Assembly: GCA_045611765.1 (NCBI GenBank)
Contig: JAZKXT010000007.1
Span: forward strand, 1-64,000
DNA: 64,000 bases
Direction: 5' to 3'
Source: UMGS1649 sp045611765
GTDB lineage: Bacteria > Bacillota > Clostridia > TANB77 > CAG-465
Shown here: piece after piece, positions 18,781 through 27,999 of the stretch
How the letters are laid out: each line of letters begins with the position of its first letter
Numbering within the stretch: the first letter of the stretch is position 1
The notes under the pieces: model-generated
Database searches by the model: none
What the model was told of the DNA's origin: nothing
Seen by the model: only the letters and a program-made list of their open reading frames with translations
Translations under genes and position numbers: made by a program

Positions 18781-19206
18781 ATGGTAAAAACTACTCACAA
18801 GAAAATCGGAACACATTTTAAGAAAGAGAATATCTTTTTGGCAACTGTATACGCTACAGAAAAGAACTTCAAGAGGCTGCTTGAAGGTGAAGCACTTCAA
18901 AATTTTAAGGAAATTTTGGCAGAAGCAGGAACAGAAATTGGTAACTGCATGACGTTTGACATTTTCTATAAAGAGGAAGATGTGTATCTGCGCTTCTATG
19001 AAGATGGTGTGGAAACATATGTAGGAGATAATTCCGATGGCATGGGAAAACTTACAAATGTTGTATCTGTTTGGGGTTATTTTTCTGAACATGAACTTTA
19101 TGAAGAAAAGCTTTCCGATGGTACCATGGTAATAGGCGTTACAAATGAATGGCCTGCATATAAGTATTACGAGGAATATACCGAGGGACGTAAAGAAAGT
19201 ACGTAG
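18781..19206 (+). CDS. hypothetical protein, 141 residues
   Basis: Not recognised. Soluble, acidic, with RBS GGAGGG at proper spacing. Codons are less AT-biased than those of the neighbouring housekeeping genes. It follows the orphan at 17808 within 22 bp and precedes a strong terminator, so the pair forms a two-gene unit. Confidence 0.7.
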   Translation: MVKTTHKKIGTHFKKENIFLATVYATEKNFKRLLEGEALQNFKEILAEAGTEIGNCMTFDIFYKEEDVYLRFYEDGVETYVGDNSDGMGKLTNVVSVWGYFSEHELYEEKLSDGTMVIGVTNEWPAYKYYEEYTEGRKEST

Positions 19207-19222
19207 AAAGAAGTAATATAAT

Positions 19223-19252
19223 AACAAGCATCAGAAAATTCTGGTGCTTGTT
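19223..19252 (+). terminator. terminator after the two-gene orphan unit
   Basis: AACAAGCA and CAG pair with CTG and TGCTTGTT, followed by four T. Confidence 0.8.
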
Positions 19253-19326
19253 TTATAACTTTTGGTATAATAATTTATATAAACACAAAATATGACAAGA
19301 AAATTTAATAAATTTTCACAAAACTA

Positions 19327-19437
19327 TTTACATTTGTTTTTATTTGTGATAACATTATTTTTACGTTGTTAAACACATTACTTATAGAGAACGAAAGAGA
19401 TTAAATCTAATAGTTACCTTTAGGTAATGTGTTTTTT
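19327..19437 (+). promoter_or_regulatory. promoter and attenuator-like leader of the ABC exporter
   Basis: TTTACA (19327-19332), 17 bp, TAACAT (19350-19355). In the leader ACACATTAC (19373-19381) can pair with GTAATGTGT (19424-19432) to form a terminator stem running into six T (19432-19437). The 3' arm can instead pair locally, TTACC with GGTAA around CTTTA. Mutually exclusive stems suggest ligand- or translation-controlled attenuation. No known riboswitch was recognised. Confidence 0.5.
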
Positions 19438-19458
19438 GCGTGGAAAGAAGGTGTTTTA

Positions 19459-20439
19459 ATGTATATTAATGTGCATAATCTTACCAAACACTTTAAAATT
19501 AAGGTAAGAGACAAAGGTTTAGTTAGTGCAATTAAGGCATTTGTTAAGCCAAAATACCGAATAGTTAAAGCGGTAGATGATATCTCGTTCGGTATAGACA
19601 AAGGAGAAATCCTTGGATTTATTGGACCAAATGGAGCCGGAAAGTCTACAACAATTAAAATGTTGTGTGGAATATTACAACCGGATAGTGGAGACATTAG
19701 TATTGATAGCATAAATCCTTTTAAAAACAGAAAGGAATATGTATCTAGAATTGGTGTTGTATTTGGTCAAAAATCGCAACTATGGTGGGACATACCAGTA
19801 ATTGAATCATTTGAATTACTAAAGTCAATATACAAAGTACCGCAAGATGAGTACGAAAAAACAAAAGAACACTTAATAGACAAATTAAATCTACAAAATT
19901 TATTAGATGTACCAGTAAGACAATTAAGTCTGGGGCAGAGAATGAGATGTGAACTCGCCGCAGCACTGTTACATAATCCAGATATTTTATTCTTAGATGA
20001 ACCCACAATAGGGTTAGATGCAGTTTCAAAAGTTCAGCTTAGACAATTTGTAAAAGAGTTAAATAAAGAGAAAAACACAACTATTATTTTAACAACACAC
20101 GATATGACAGACATTGAAGAACTAGCTAAAAGAGTAGTGGTTATAGGGAAAGGCAAATTGCTATATGATGGAGACTTAAGAAAAATCAAATCAAAATTTC
20201 AATCAACTAAAAAACTAGAGATAGCATATACGAATTTGAAATCCAAACCAGAAATAGAATCTAAAATACTTGAACAAGATGATACTAAAGTATTGATAGA
20301 AGTAGAAAGTAAATCAGATGAAAGCATATCTAATATAATAGAAAAGTATAGTAGAGTATGTCAAATACAAGACGTAAATATTCACGAAAATAACATAGAC
20401 AACATTATACTTCAAATGTATAAGGAGTATGAGTTATGA
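19459..20439 (+). CDS. ABC-2 type exporter, ATP-binding protein
   Basis: Energises the two permeases that follow. Walker A GPNGAGKST, signature LSLGQRMR, Walker B ILFLDEP and switch TTHD are intact. The FGQKSQLWWDIP stretch is typical of the subgroup paired with DUF990-type permeases. ATG 19459 (MYINVHNL) has AAGGTG five bases upstream; the longer frame would begin in the attenuator. Overlaps the next gene by four bases. Substrate unknown (drug or lipid export is common in the family). Confidence 0.92.
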   Translation: MYINVHNLTKHFKIKVRDKGLVSAIKAFVKPKYRIVKAVDDISFGIDKGEILGFIGPNGAGKSTTIKMLCGILQPDSGDISIDSINPFKNRKEYVSRIGVVFGQKSQLWWDIPVIESFELLKSIYKVPQDEYEKTKEHLIDKLNLQNLLDVPVRQLSLGQRMRCELAAALLHNPDILFLDEPTIGLDAVSKVQLRQFVKELNKEKNTTIILTTHDMTDIEELAKRVVVIGKGKLLYDGDLRKIKSKFQSTKKLEIAYTNLKSKPEIESKILEQDDTKVLIEVESKSDESISNIIEKYSRVCQIQDVNIHENNIDNIILQMYKEYEL

Positions 20440-21239
20440 AGGGATATTTAAGTTATTTTAAAACGGTTTTATTGTCTAGTCTTCAATACAAAACAGCGGC
20501 GCTTGCAGGAATATTTACACAATTTTTCTGGGGGTTTTTACAGATATTTATTTACCAAGCTTTTTATGCTGGTGTAGGACAAGACACGCCAATGGATTTT
20601 GAAAAATTAGTTGCATATATATGGCTCCAACAAGCATTTCTAGCATTAGTATATATACGTAATAAAGATGATAGTGTAGCGAAAAGTATAAAGAATGGAA
20701 CAGTAGCTTACGAGTTGGTTAGACCATATAATTTATATGTATGGTGGTTTGTAAAATCTATTGCGCAAAAATTTGCAGCAGTTTCACTAAGATGTATACC
20801 AATTCTTTTAATAGCAGTAATTTTACCCGCTCCATATAATTTAATATTACCATCGTCTTTTGGACAACTTACTATGTTTATAATTAACCTATTACTTGGT
20901 GCATTAATTATAACAAGTATAATGATGATAATACAAACAATAGCATTCTTTACATATGAAGATAAGGGAATAAGTACTATAATATTTAACTTTGCGGAAC
21001 TATTAAGTGGTTCGAGTTTACCGTTACCATTGTTGCCTAAAATAGTACAAACAATATGTCACTTTTTTCCGTTTTGGCTTATAGGAGATTTACCATTTAG
21101 AATATACTCAGGGGATATAACCTTGATGGCCAGCTATAAATTTTTAGGATTACAAATATTTTGGATAGTTGCTTTAGTAATAATAGGAATGTTAGTATTA
21201 AAGCACTCAATGAAAAAAGTCTACATACAAGGAGGTTAG
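20436..21239 (+). CDS. ABC-2 type exporter, permease 1
   Basis: 267 residues with six hydrophobic segments, ABC-2/DUF990-like. ATG overlaps the stop of the ATPase (ATGA), so the two are translationally coupled. The tract GTVAYELVRPYN matches the coupling-helix region seen in both permeases (compare GHLDQLLVRPQN in the next gene), showing that the two are diverged paralogues forming a heterodimer. Confidence 0.88.
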   Translation: MKGYLSYFKTVLLSSLQYKTAALAGIFTQFFWGFLQIFIYQAFYAGVGQDTPMDFEKLVAYIWLQQAFLALVYIRNKDDSVAKSIKNGTVAYELVRPYNLYVWWFVKSIAQKFAAVSLRCIPILLIAVILPAPYNLILPSSFGQLTMFIINLLLGALIITSIMMIIQTIAFFTYEDKGISTIIFNFAELLSGSSLPLPLLPKIVQTICHFFPFWLIGDLPFRIYSGDITLMASYKFLGLQIFWIVALVIIGMLVLKHSMKKVYIQGG

Positions 21240-21240
21240 A

Positions 21241-22002
21241 ATGTTAAAATATATATCTATGCATATTAAATCTCAACTAGAATATAAAAGCTCATTTATA
21301 TTTTTAGTAATAGCACAACTAATAGCATTCTTTGTATATTGTGTAGTATTTTACTCTTTGTTCGATAAATTCGGAATAGTAAAATCTTTCAATATATATC
21401 AAGTAATACTCTGCTTTTCGGTTGTACAATTTGGGGAAAGTTTTGCTGAAGGTCTACTTCGTGGTTTTGATAAATTTTCGGAAATTATTAAACACGGACA
21501 TTTAGACCAACTATTGGTAAGACCACAAAACATATATCTTCAGGTAATAGGATACAAAGTAGAACTTTCTAAGTTTGTTAAATGCATAATAGCTTTAATA
21601 CTATTAGTTTATGCGTATATTAAATTACAGATAAGTGTAGTACATATACCAACAATAATACTAATGCTTTTGGGAAGCAGCATAGTATTTGGTTCGGTTT
21701 TAATAATTGGAGCGGCACTCTGTTTTGTAACAATAGAAGGGTTAGAAGTAATTAATATTTTTATATACGGTACACGAGATTTCGCGCAATATCCAATAGG
21801 AATATACAATAAGGCAGTAAGAATATTTTTTACTTATTTAGTCCCAATAGGGCTTACATCATATTTTCCGATGTTATATATAACTGGCACGTCAAACAAT
21901 ATGTGGTATATATTCTTACCGTTGTTTAGTTTATTTACTCTAGTGCCAGCTTGCTTGTTATTTAATGTGGGGATGAGAAAATATAAAAGTACAGGTTCTT
22001 AA
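21241..22002 (+). CDS. ABC-2 type exporter, permease 2
   Basis: 253 residues, six predicted membrane segments, starts 1 bp after permease 1 with GGAGG inside that gene's end. Shares the LVRP coupling motif with permease 1. Third and last gene of the exporter operon. Confidence 0.88.
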   Translation: MLKYISMHIKSQLEYKSSFIFLVIAQLIAFFVYCVVFYSLFDKFGIVKSFNIYQVILCFSVVQFGESFAEGLLRGFDKFSEIIKHGHLDQLLVRPQNIYLQVIGYKVELSKFVKCIIALILLVYAYIKLQISVVHIPTIILMLLGSSIVFGSVLIIGAALCFVTIEGLEVINIFIYGTRDFAQYPIGIYNKAVRIFFTYLVPIGLTSYFPMLYITGTSNNMWYIFLPLFSLFTLVPACLLFNVGMRKYKSTGS

Positions 22003-22028
22003 GGAAATAATGAATACTACAGCATTGC

Positions 22029-22057
22029 TTGATTTATGTGAACTGCTGTGGTATAAT
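22029..22057 (+). promoter_or_regulatory. promoter of the orphan gene at 22110
   Basis: TTGATT, 17-bp spacer, TATAAT. A 9-nt inverted repeat ACTACAGCA/TGCTGTGGT (one G-T pair) spans the -35 region and could be the exporter terminator or an operator. Confidence 0.6.
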
Positions 22058-22109
22058 GTTTCTAGCAAATTAATATTACTACCAAATAATTATTTTAGGA
22101 GGATTTAAT

Positions 22110-22784
22110 ATGACACGGTGGGAATGGGTAATTAAGGTGTTATCCGAAAGTGCAAAGGAAGAGTTGCCGGGAGTATATAAGAAGTGGCTCTTCGAAAATG
22201 TTGTAAGTAGAAACATTCGGATTAATGTGGAAGATTGCGTATGCAACGAACTTGAGTGGACAGATAAATATAGGCTAAAAGGACTTTTGTTTATTCAAGA
22301 TGGAGAAATACATCTTTCAAGGATGTGTATATATGCTTCTAAACCGGCTTTGGTACTTGTGACGTTTTGTTACGACGGTGTAAAACCGTGTGAATTTGTT
22401 TATTGGTACAATCCAAATCTTAAAGTGTGTGAAAACACTTCAAAGGCGGAAAAGGTTGCTTATAAAATAAGACATTTTAATTTGCCTACATTTGAAGAAT
22501 GGAATAAGAAAAATAATGACATAGAACTGATACTCGGTGCATATCGTGTAGAAATTAGACCGTATTGCTGGGGAAATGGTTATACGGAATATGCTTTTGC
22601 GATGGCACTTTCTAATTGTAATGCGTTAAATGTATATACAGATAGGTTGTTTAGTAGCTGGTTTAAGCATGAATATGAGGCCGGAGAGAAGGGACTTGAA
22701 CAGTGGTACGATAGCACAGTAGCTACTTTTTACGATTTCTGGGAACGGTACATTAACGTAATGTATCTTGAACCTGATGTGTAA
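22110..22784 (+). CDS. hypothetical protein, 224 residues
   Basis: No family recognised. Soluble, rich in Trp, Tyr and Cys (C47, C49 region VEDCVCNELEW). AGGAGG sits seven bases before ATG, and a good promoter is present. A hairpin with GTATCC/GGATGC and a T-rich tail at about 22795-22830 ends the unit, so it is a single-gene transcript. Codon use is less AT-rich than in the flanking operons, like the other orphans at 18781 and 27318. Confidence 0.7.
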   Translation: MTRWEWVIKVLSESAKEELPGVYKKWLFENVVSRNIRINVEDCVCNELEWTDKYRLKGLLFIQDGEIHLSRMCIYASKPALVLVTFCYDGVKPCEFVYWYNPNLKVCENTSKAEKVAYKIRHFNLPTFEEWNKKNNDIELILGAYRVEIRPYCWGNGYTEYAFAMALSNCNALNVYTDRLFSSWFKHEYEAGEKGLEQWYDSTVATFYDFWERYINVMYLEPDV

Positions 22785-22932
22785 TAGCAAAAAAGGTGTG
22801 TATCCAAATGGATGCATGCCTTTTACTTTTTTAATATATTTAATCTTTATACTTGAAATTGGTATCATTTAATAATATAATCAACGTGGTTCATTAATAT
22901 TAGATTCAATTTAAAAAAATAGGAGGATTATT

Positions 22933-23187
22933 ATGGAAGAAAGAGTTGTAAAACCTTTTACAATGTGGAGACATTTTAAAGGCGCAAGAGCTTTAGTTAT
23001 CACAGTAGCGTCACATAGCGAAACGGGTGAAAAATTAGTGGTTTATCGTTGTGTGGACATTAATGGTAAAACAAACCATCAAGATGGAATTTATGCAAGA
23101 CCGTTAGATATGTTTTTGTCTGAAGTAGATCATGAAAGATATCCAGATGTTACACAAAAATATCGTTTTGAGGAAATTGTAGAGTAA
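22933..23187 (+). CDS. DUF1653 family protein
   Basis: 84 residues. The pattern WRHFKG, HSETGEKLVVYR, ARPLDMFLSEV and a final YRFEEI match the small DUF1653 domain, whose role is unknown (often found alone or fused to other enzymes). AGGAGG precedes ATG. Ends at a strong bidirectional terminator. Confidence 0.85.
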   Translation: MEERVVKPFTMWRHFKGARALVITVASHSETGEKLVVYRCVDINGKTNHQDGIYARPLDMFLSEVDHERYPDVTQKYRFEEIVE

Positions 23188-23235
23188 AAGAATTAAAAAA
23201 TGCGTATTCGAGTGAATACGCATCTTTTAATTCTT
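23188..23235. terminator. bidirectional terminator between convergent genes
   Basis: AAGAATTAAAA / TTTTAATTCTT flanks a perfect 10-bp stem ATGCGTATTC/GAATACGCAT with a 4-nt loop. The minus-strand stop codon lies in its 3' arm. Confidence 0.9.
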
Positions 23236-23881
23236 AAAACTTGTTTGTAAGTCGTCTCCAAGTATTACAACCAACAATGCCGTCAGCAGACAAGTTGTTA
23301 GCTCGTTGGAATCTAACTACAGCAGCTCTTGTGTTTGGACCAAATATTCCATCTATACTTCCGGTGTTGTATCCTAAATAGTTTAGAGCATCTTGGAGAA
23401 CCATAACATATACTCCACGTGTTCCTTGTCTTATTACTGGATAACCACCAGTAGGGCAGGCGGGAGTACCATATCTTTTGTCTATATGTACCCAAGTTGG
23501 AGTTAATGCTTTAGGTTCAACGTAAGTAAAAAGTCTTGAATCTATTGCAAGATCTCTTAATCTGTTTCTTTCACTGTTTGAAAAAGTTTGTGCCATATCC
23601 ATTGCAAGACCAGCGTAATGTTGGGACATTCCAGAATGACCACCTTGCCATATTCTTTTGAATGCATAACCCACGTAAATAGGCTTACCCCATTGTCTGC
23701 GTAAAGAATTCCATGCTTCCATAAAAGCTTTAGTTGTCCACAGTATATCTGAGCCAGAACTTCCTCTAAATTCTTTTACAGTTAGAGTATTTCCGGTAAC
23801 ATATGGCATAGCTTCATTAGGCCCACGATTGTATTTTTCGATTTTATTTGTATCTTGGTTATATACTAGTATAGTAGCCAT
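23234..23881 (-). CDS. M15-like peptidase with C-terminal peptidoglycan-binding domain
   Basis: 215 residues. Residues about 80-140 carry an M15/VanY-like zinc site: SQHYAGLAMD (SxHxxGxAxD) and, further on, TWVHID. Residues 150-213 form one PG_binding_1 repeat (GVYVMVLQDALNYLGY, DGIFGPNTRAAVVRFQ). Such enzymes cleave peptide stems of peptidoglycan. There is no signal peptide, so it may act on the forespore or mother-cell side, be released by lysis, or use a non-classical route. Divergent from another M15 peptidase. Confidence 0.85.
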   Translation of the reverse strand: MATILVYNQDTNKIEKYNRGPNEAMPYVTGNTLTVKEFRGSSGSDILWTTKAFMEAWNSLRRQWGKPIYVGYAFKRIWQGGHSGMSQHYAGLAMDMAQTFSNSERNRLRDLAIDSRLFTYVEPKALTPTWVHIDKRYGTPACPTGGYPVIRQGTRGVYVMVLQDALNYLGYNTGSIDGIFGPNTRAAVVRFQRANNLSADGIVGCNTWRRLTNKF

Positions 23882-23973
23882 TTTTCTCCTCCTTAATACT
23901 TTATCTTATGATAATAAATCACCTTATGTGATAAGTTAAAGAATATTATCATAAAATTATATAGGTGATAGTT

Positions 23974-24477
23974 GTGGAAAAACCAACATATATGAATGGA
24001 ATATTAATTGTAAATAAGGATATAGGATTACCAAAAGATTATAATCCTGGACTTAATAAAAAGATGCTTATTGCATATTACTTAATGAAAATGTGTGCGT
24101 TAAAAGATAGAGTAAACTTAAAGATTATATCTGGATTTAGAAGTTATGATTATCAAGAAAAAATATATAACATATATGTAAAAGAATTTGGAGAGGAGAA
24201 AACCAATACATTTTCTGCAAAGCCGGGACATTCTGAACATCAAACAGGACTTGCAATAGACATTTGTGAAGATAGTGATAAGTTTATTGGAACAAAAGAG
24301 GATATATGGCTACAAAAAAATGCATACAAATTTGGTTTTATAATTCGTTATCCCAAAGGAAAAGAACACATAACTGGATATAAATATGAACCATGGCATT
24401 TGCGTTATGTAGGAAAGAAACATGCGAAAAATATATATTGTAATAATATAACGTTAGAAGAATATTTGGGACTATAG
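23974..24477 (+). CDS. VanY-type D-alanyl-D-alanine carboxypeptidase (M15B)
   Basis: 167 residues. Zinc-site motifs SEHQTGLAID and EPWHLRYVG, and SGFRSYDYQ, mark the M15B family that trims terminal D-Ala from peptidoglycan stems. The GTG at 23974 is preferred because AGGTGA lies five bases upstream; the frame from 23965 would place the start in the RBS. No signal peptide or membrane anchor is visible, which is unusual for VanY. Confidence 0.86.
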   Translation: MEKPTYMNGILIVNKDIGLPKDYNPGLNKKMLIAYYLMKMCALKDRVNLKIISGFRSYDYQEKIYNIYVKEFGEEKTNTFSAKPGHSEHQTGLAIDICEDSDKFIGTKEDIWLQKNAYKFGFIIRYPKGKEHITGYKYEPWHLRYVGKKHAKNIYCNNITLEEYLGL

Positions 24478-24516
24478 AACGTGTTTTTGTATACATATTA
24501 TAAATGGATATAAAAG

Positions 24517-24546
24517 GCCTCCTTAGAATTTTAATTCCAAGGAGGC
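24517..24546. terminator. bidirectional terminator
   Basis: GCCTCCTT-GAATT pairs with AATTC-AAGGAGGC, lying between two convergent genes. Confidence 0.88.
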
Positions 24547-24552
24547 TGAGTG

Positions 24553-26934
24553 TTACATATCCGATACGTTTTGAATATGCCAGATTAAGGATACATAGTC
24601 TGCGATTGACCTGTCAGAAGAAAACTTGCTTGCACGGATTGTGTTTTTAAAAGCTTTGCGAGTGTAGTAAGAAAAATCGCCAGTTGCCTGTTCTTTAGCA
24701 TAATCTTTGTTTGCACGCAATGTAGTATCGATATACGAGCGAAGGTCATACATTACAAAGTATCTATCATCGTAAAGGAGAGTATTAACAAGGTCCCAAT
24801 AGGAACGCTTGAGATTACGTTCGCCTTTAAGATAGGAGAGAAGTTCAACTAAATCCTTATTTGCATCAAGGAAAGAACGATGGTTATAAATTGGGCTAAT
24901 ACGACCAAGTTCTTCGACTGATGCACCAAAGATATAATTGTTTTTCGAACCTGCTTCTTCGACGATTTCGATATTTGCGCCATCTAAAGTGCCGATGGTA
25001 GGAGCACCGTTTAGCATGAATTTCATGTTGCTAGTTCCAGACGCTTCAGTACCTGCCGTACTAATTTGTTCGGAGAAATTAGCGCCTGCATATACTTTTT
25101 CAGCATAGCTTACATTGAAGTTAGTTAAGAATACTACCCGCATTTTACCATTCATATCTGGATCGTTATTTACTAACTCTTGAATATCCTTAATAAGCGC
25201 AATAATTTGCTTGGCGGCAGAATATCCAGCAGCTGCTTTACCACCAATAATGAATGTAGTACTGTAAAAGTCTGTGATAGTACCTTTTTTAAGGTTATCA
25301 TAAATATACAGAATTCTTAAGGCGTTCATGAGTTGACGCTTGTATTCATGAATTCTTTTTACTTGACAATCGATTATGCTTAACGGGTCGATAACGATTC
25401 CTTCTTGCTTTAAGATATAGTTGGCAAGGTCTTGTTTAGCAATTCTCTTTACCATAGCGAATTCTGGGAGTACATACTTCATATCTATTGCATCTTCCAA
25501 AAGTTTGAGCTTGGCTAAATCGCTAGGCCAATATTGACCAATATATCTATTTAAGTAGTTTGCAAGATGAGGATTAGCAAGTTTCAACCATCTGCGAGGA
25601 GTAATACCGTTGGTTACGTTTGTAAACTTTTCAGGATACAATCTATACCACTTTGCAAGTGTTGAGGTTTTGATAATTTCAGAATGAATTTCAGCAACAC
25701 CATTGATTTTCATAGCTATGTAGCTTGCTATATTAGCCATATGAATCAAACCGTACGAGAACAATTCGTATTCACGTACTTTTTCCCAGTTGGGATAATA
25801 CACAGTTTTACCATCAACAATATTAGTGAAATTGAATTCCGGCTTGCTAATGAGTTCGTTAATAAGCTCTTGATTAAGTTCTTCGATTACTTTAAAAATA
25901 TTTGGAAGAATATCTTTAAAGATAATAATAGGCCATTTTTCCAAAGCTTCACTCATAATAGTATGATTGGTGTAGGCAAAACATTTTTTAGCCTTTGCGG
26001 ATGCCTCTTCGAATGAGTATCCGTTAAGTTTAAGGAGTCTTATGAACTCTAAAGAGGCGAGAACAGGATGCGTATCATTCATTTGGAAACAATAGTAGTC
26101 TTCGATATTATCTAAATTTCCATGCTTTTTCAAATGAATATTGAAAACATATTGCATCATTGCACTTGTAAAGAAGTATTCTTGCCTGAGCCGTAATTTT
26201 TTACCTTCATCAGTATCATCTTTAGGATATAGAAAGTCTGATATTTTTTTAGCGGATTCATTAGTTCCATTGATTTCTTCTGCTTTCCACAAGGTAAGCG
26301 GAAAGGCACCTCCAAGATATTCATCATCTTTTTTGCTGTACCCTATAATCGGCAAAATATATGGAATGGCTTTTACTTTAGTATCTTGAAATTCGACAAT
26401 TACAGCATCGTCTGGATTGGGCTCAAACCAAGGTTCACCATTACTTGTCCAATCATCTTTAAGTTCTATTTGGTTGCCATTTTCATCAAAACTTTGTTTA
26501 AACAGACCGTAGTTGTAATAAAGTCCGGCGCCAAAGAGAGGATATCCTGTAGTTGCTGCAGATTCAATAAAGCAAGCTGCGAGTCTGCCCAAACCACCAT
26601 TGCCAAGGGCGGTGTCTGGAACTTCTTCAAGTGAGTTAATATCTACGCCTTGTTCTTTGAAAATACTTCTTGTCATTTCCATTAATCCGGTGTTAATAAG
26701 AGTATCAAGAACAATGCGGCCAAGTAAAAATTCTACGGAAAAATAAATAGCAATTTTCTTTTCAGAGTAAAGGCTTAAGGATTTGTTAAAGTTATCAGCT
26801 ACAATGTTTTCCTTCACAACGCTTGCAATTACGGCGTTCAGTTCGTGAGGGGTAAGCTCAGATAGTTCCTTGTTAAAAAGGAACTTAGCAGTTTCAATAT
26901 ACTGCTTTTTTAAAGTTGGGTAATCGTAACGCAT
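24553..26934 (-). CDS. glgP: glycogen/starch phosphorylase
   Basis: Releases glucose-1-phosphate from alpha-glucans with pyridoxal phosphate. 793 residues from ATG 26934 (MRYDYPTLKKQY; GGGAG eight bases upstream). The active-site region GNGGLGRLAACF, the PLP-lysine region EASGTSNMKFMLNGA and RIHEYKRQLMN are present. It stands alone: no glgA, glgC or debranching gene is nearby. The longer frame to 26985 has no RBS. Confidence 0.95.
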   Translation of the reverse strand: MRYDYPTLKKQYIETAKFLFNKELSELTPHELNAVIASVVKENIVADNFNKSLSLYSEKKIAIYFSVEFLLGRIVLDTLINTGLMEMTRSIFKEQGVDINSLEEVPDTALGNGGLGRLAACFIESAATTGYPLFGAGLYYNYGLFKQSFDENGNQIELKDDWTSNGEPWFEPNPDDAVIVEFQDTKVKAIPYILPIIGYSKKDDEYLGGAFPLTLWKAEEINGTNESAKKISDFLYPKDDTDEGKKLRLRQEYFFTSAMMQYVFNIHLKKHGNLDNIEDYYCFQMNDTHPVLASLEFIRLLKLNGYSFEEASAKAKKCFAYTNHTIMSEALEKWPIIIFKDILPNIFKVIEELNQELINELISKPEFNFTNIVDGKTVYYPNWEKVREYELFSYGLIHMANIASYIAMKINGVAEIHSEIIKTSTLAKWYRLYPEKFTNVTNGITPRRWLKLANPHLANYLNRYIGQYWPSDLAKLKLLEDAIDMKYVLPEFAMVKRIAKQDLANYILKQEGIVIDPLSIIDCQVKRIHEYKRQLMNALRILYIYDNLKKGTITDFYSTTFIIGGKAAAGYSAAKQIIALIKDIQELVNNDPDMNGKMRVVFLTNFNVSYAEKVYAGANFSEQISTAGTEASGTSNMKFMLNGAPTIGTLDGANIEIVEEAGSKNNYIFGASVEELGRISPIYNHRSFLDANKDLVELLSYLKGERNLKRSYWDLVNTLLYDDRYFVMYDLRSYIDTTLRANKDYAKEQATGDFSYYTRKAFKNTIRASKFSSDRSIADYVSLIWHIQNVSDM

Positions 26935-27114
26935 GAATATAGCTCCCTTCAAAAGTTGTAGTTTTATGCTTAAATTATTAAGCATACTAAATTGGATTTC
27001 TAAAGAATTTTAACACAATGTAAATGAAAATACAACAAAAAAGGAGATTTTTAGACAAAGAAGTAAATAATGGAATAAAATCAATAGTTTTTTTAGAAAA
27101 ATTAAAAATCTTTA

Positions 27115-27143
27115 TTGACTTTTTTTTTATGCTATGCTAATAT
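27115..27143 (+). promoter_or_regulatory. promoter of tRNA-Leu
   Basis: TTGACT, 17-bp spacer, TAATAT; ends 12 bp before the mature 5' end. Confidence 0.75.
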
Positions 27144-27155
27144 ATATGTACGGTC

Positions 27156-27240
27156 GCGAGTGTGGCGGAATTGGCAGACGCGCCAGACTTAGAATCTGGT
27201 ACCAACCGGTGTGTAGGTTCAAGTCCTATCACTCGCACCA
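27156..27240 (+). tRNA. tRNA-Leu (anticodon TAG)
   Basis: Acceptor GCGAGTG/CACTCGC with encoded ACCA, anticodon stem CCAGA/TCTGG (27183-27199), anticodon TAG at 27190-27192, long variable arm typical of leucine tRNA, T loop GTTCAAGTC. 85 nt including CCA. Confidence 0.97.
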
Positions 27241-27245
27241 AATTA

Positions 27246-27271
27246 AGAACTAGCTTTGCTAGTTCTTTTTT
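27246..27271 (+). terminator. terminator after tRNA-Leu
   Basis: Perfect 9-bp stem AGAACTAGC/GCTAGTTCT followed by six T. Confidence 0.92.
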
Positions 27272-27317
27272 ATATAAAAATACACCACAAGCTTTTAAAC
27301 TCGTGGTGTATTATTTG

Positions 27318-27941
27318 TTATTCCTTATCTCTATTTTCTAAATAATTATTAAGCAAATAGAAGAATGTGTATGCATTATAATAGGAAGAAATATCGATTG
27401 TAAACTTAGAATGGTCATCAGCATAACAACCATAAACTTCATCTTTTGGGAACCCTTCGCAATAGCAGTCAAGTATAACCTCTTTGGGGTCGAATAGATC
27501 CATATAATCAAAGTTCAAAGGTTTTTCAGAATTAATGGAGATAATCCAGTTATAGAAATTATACCTAAGTGTAATACGTACATTATATTTTTTTAGGCGA
27601 ATTTGGTAGACGGGTAACGTTACAGACTTAGATACATGGGTAGATATTACCATTGTAGGATTTTTGTCAGTTTCTTCACACGTCTCATAAAATAGCTCGC
27701 CAAGCGTATCACGAACAAAGCATACTTGAGTTCCGAGACCTTTGCCGTAAATCAAGCTTTCAGCAGGTTCATTAACCCGCACCCAGGCGGTAACATCTAC
27801 AGGTAAATGCATATCGTAGTATCGTCTTAAAAAGGCAATAACTGAAGGATCGGTCTTGTCGCAAGTTACTTGATAATTGCTAGGATCCAATCCATACTTT
27901 TTCATGTCATCTAGGATAGCGTAGTGTACGAGTTTGCTCAT
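27318..27941 (-). CDS. hypothetical protein, 207 residues
   Basis: Not recognised. Soluble, no signal peptide; holds two cysteines in ILDCYCEGFPKDE. GGAGGTACTACT precedes the ATG at good spacing, so it is a real gene. It is followed by a hairpin CACCACGAG/ACTCGTGGTGTA around 27287-27312. Codon use is less AT-rich than in the adjacent spoVB-like gene. Confidence 0.7.
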   Translation of the reverse strand: MSKLVHYAILDDMKKYGLDPSNYQVTCDKTDPSVIAFLRRYYDMHLPVDVTAWVRVNEPAESLIYGKGLGTQVCFVRDTLGELFYETCEETDKNPTMVISTHVSKSVTLPVYQIRLKKYNVRITLRYNFYNWIISINSEKPLNFDYMDLFDPKEVILDCYCEGFPKDEVYGCYADDHSKFTIDISSYYNAYTFFYLLNNYLENRDKE

Positions 27942-27999
27942 AGTAGTACCTCCTTGTAATTAACAGCATTAATTATTGCTGAACTAAATTTTATGCAAA

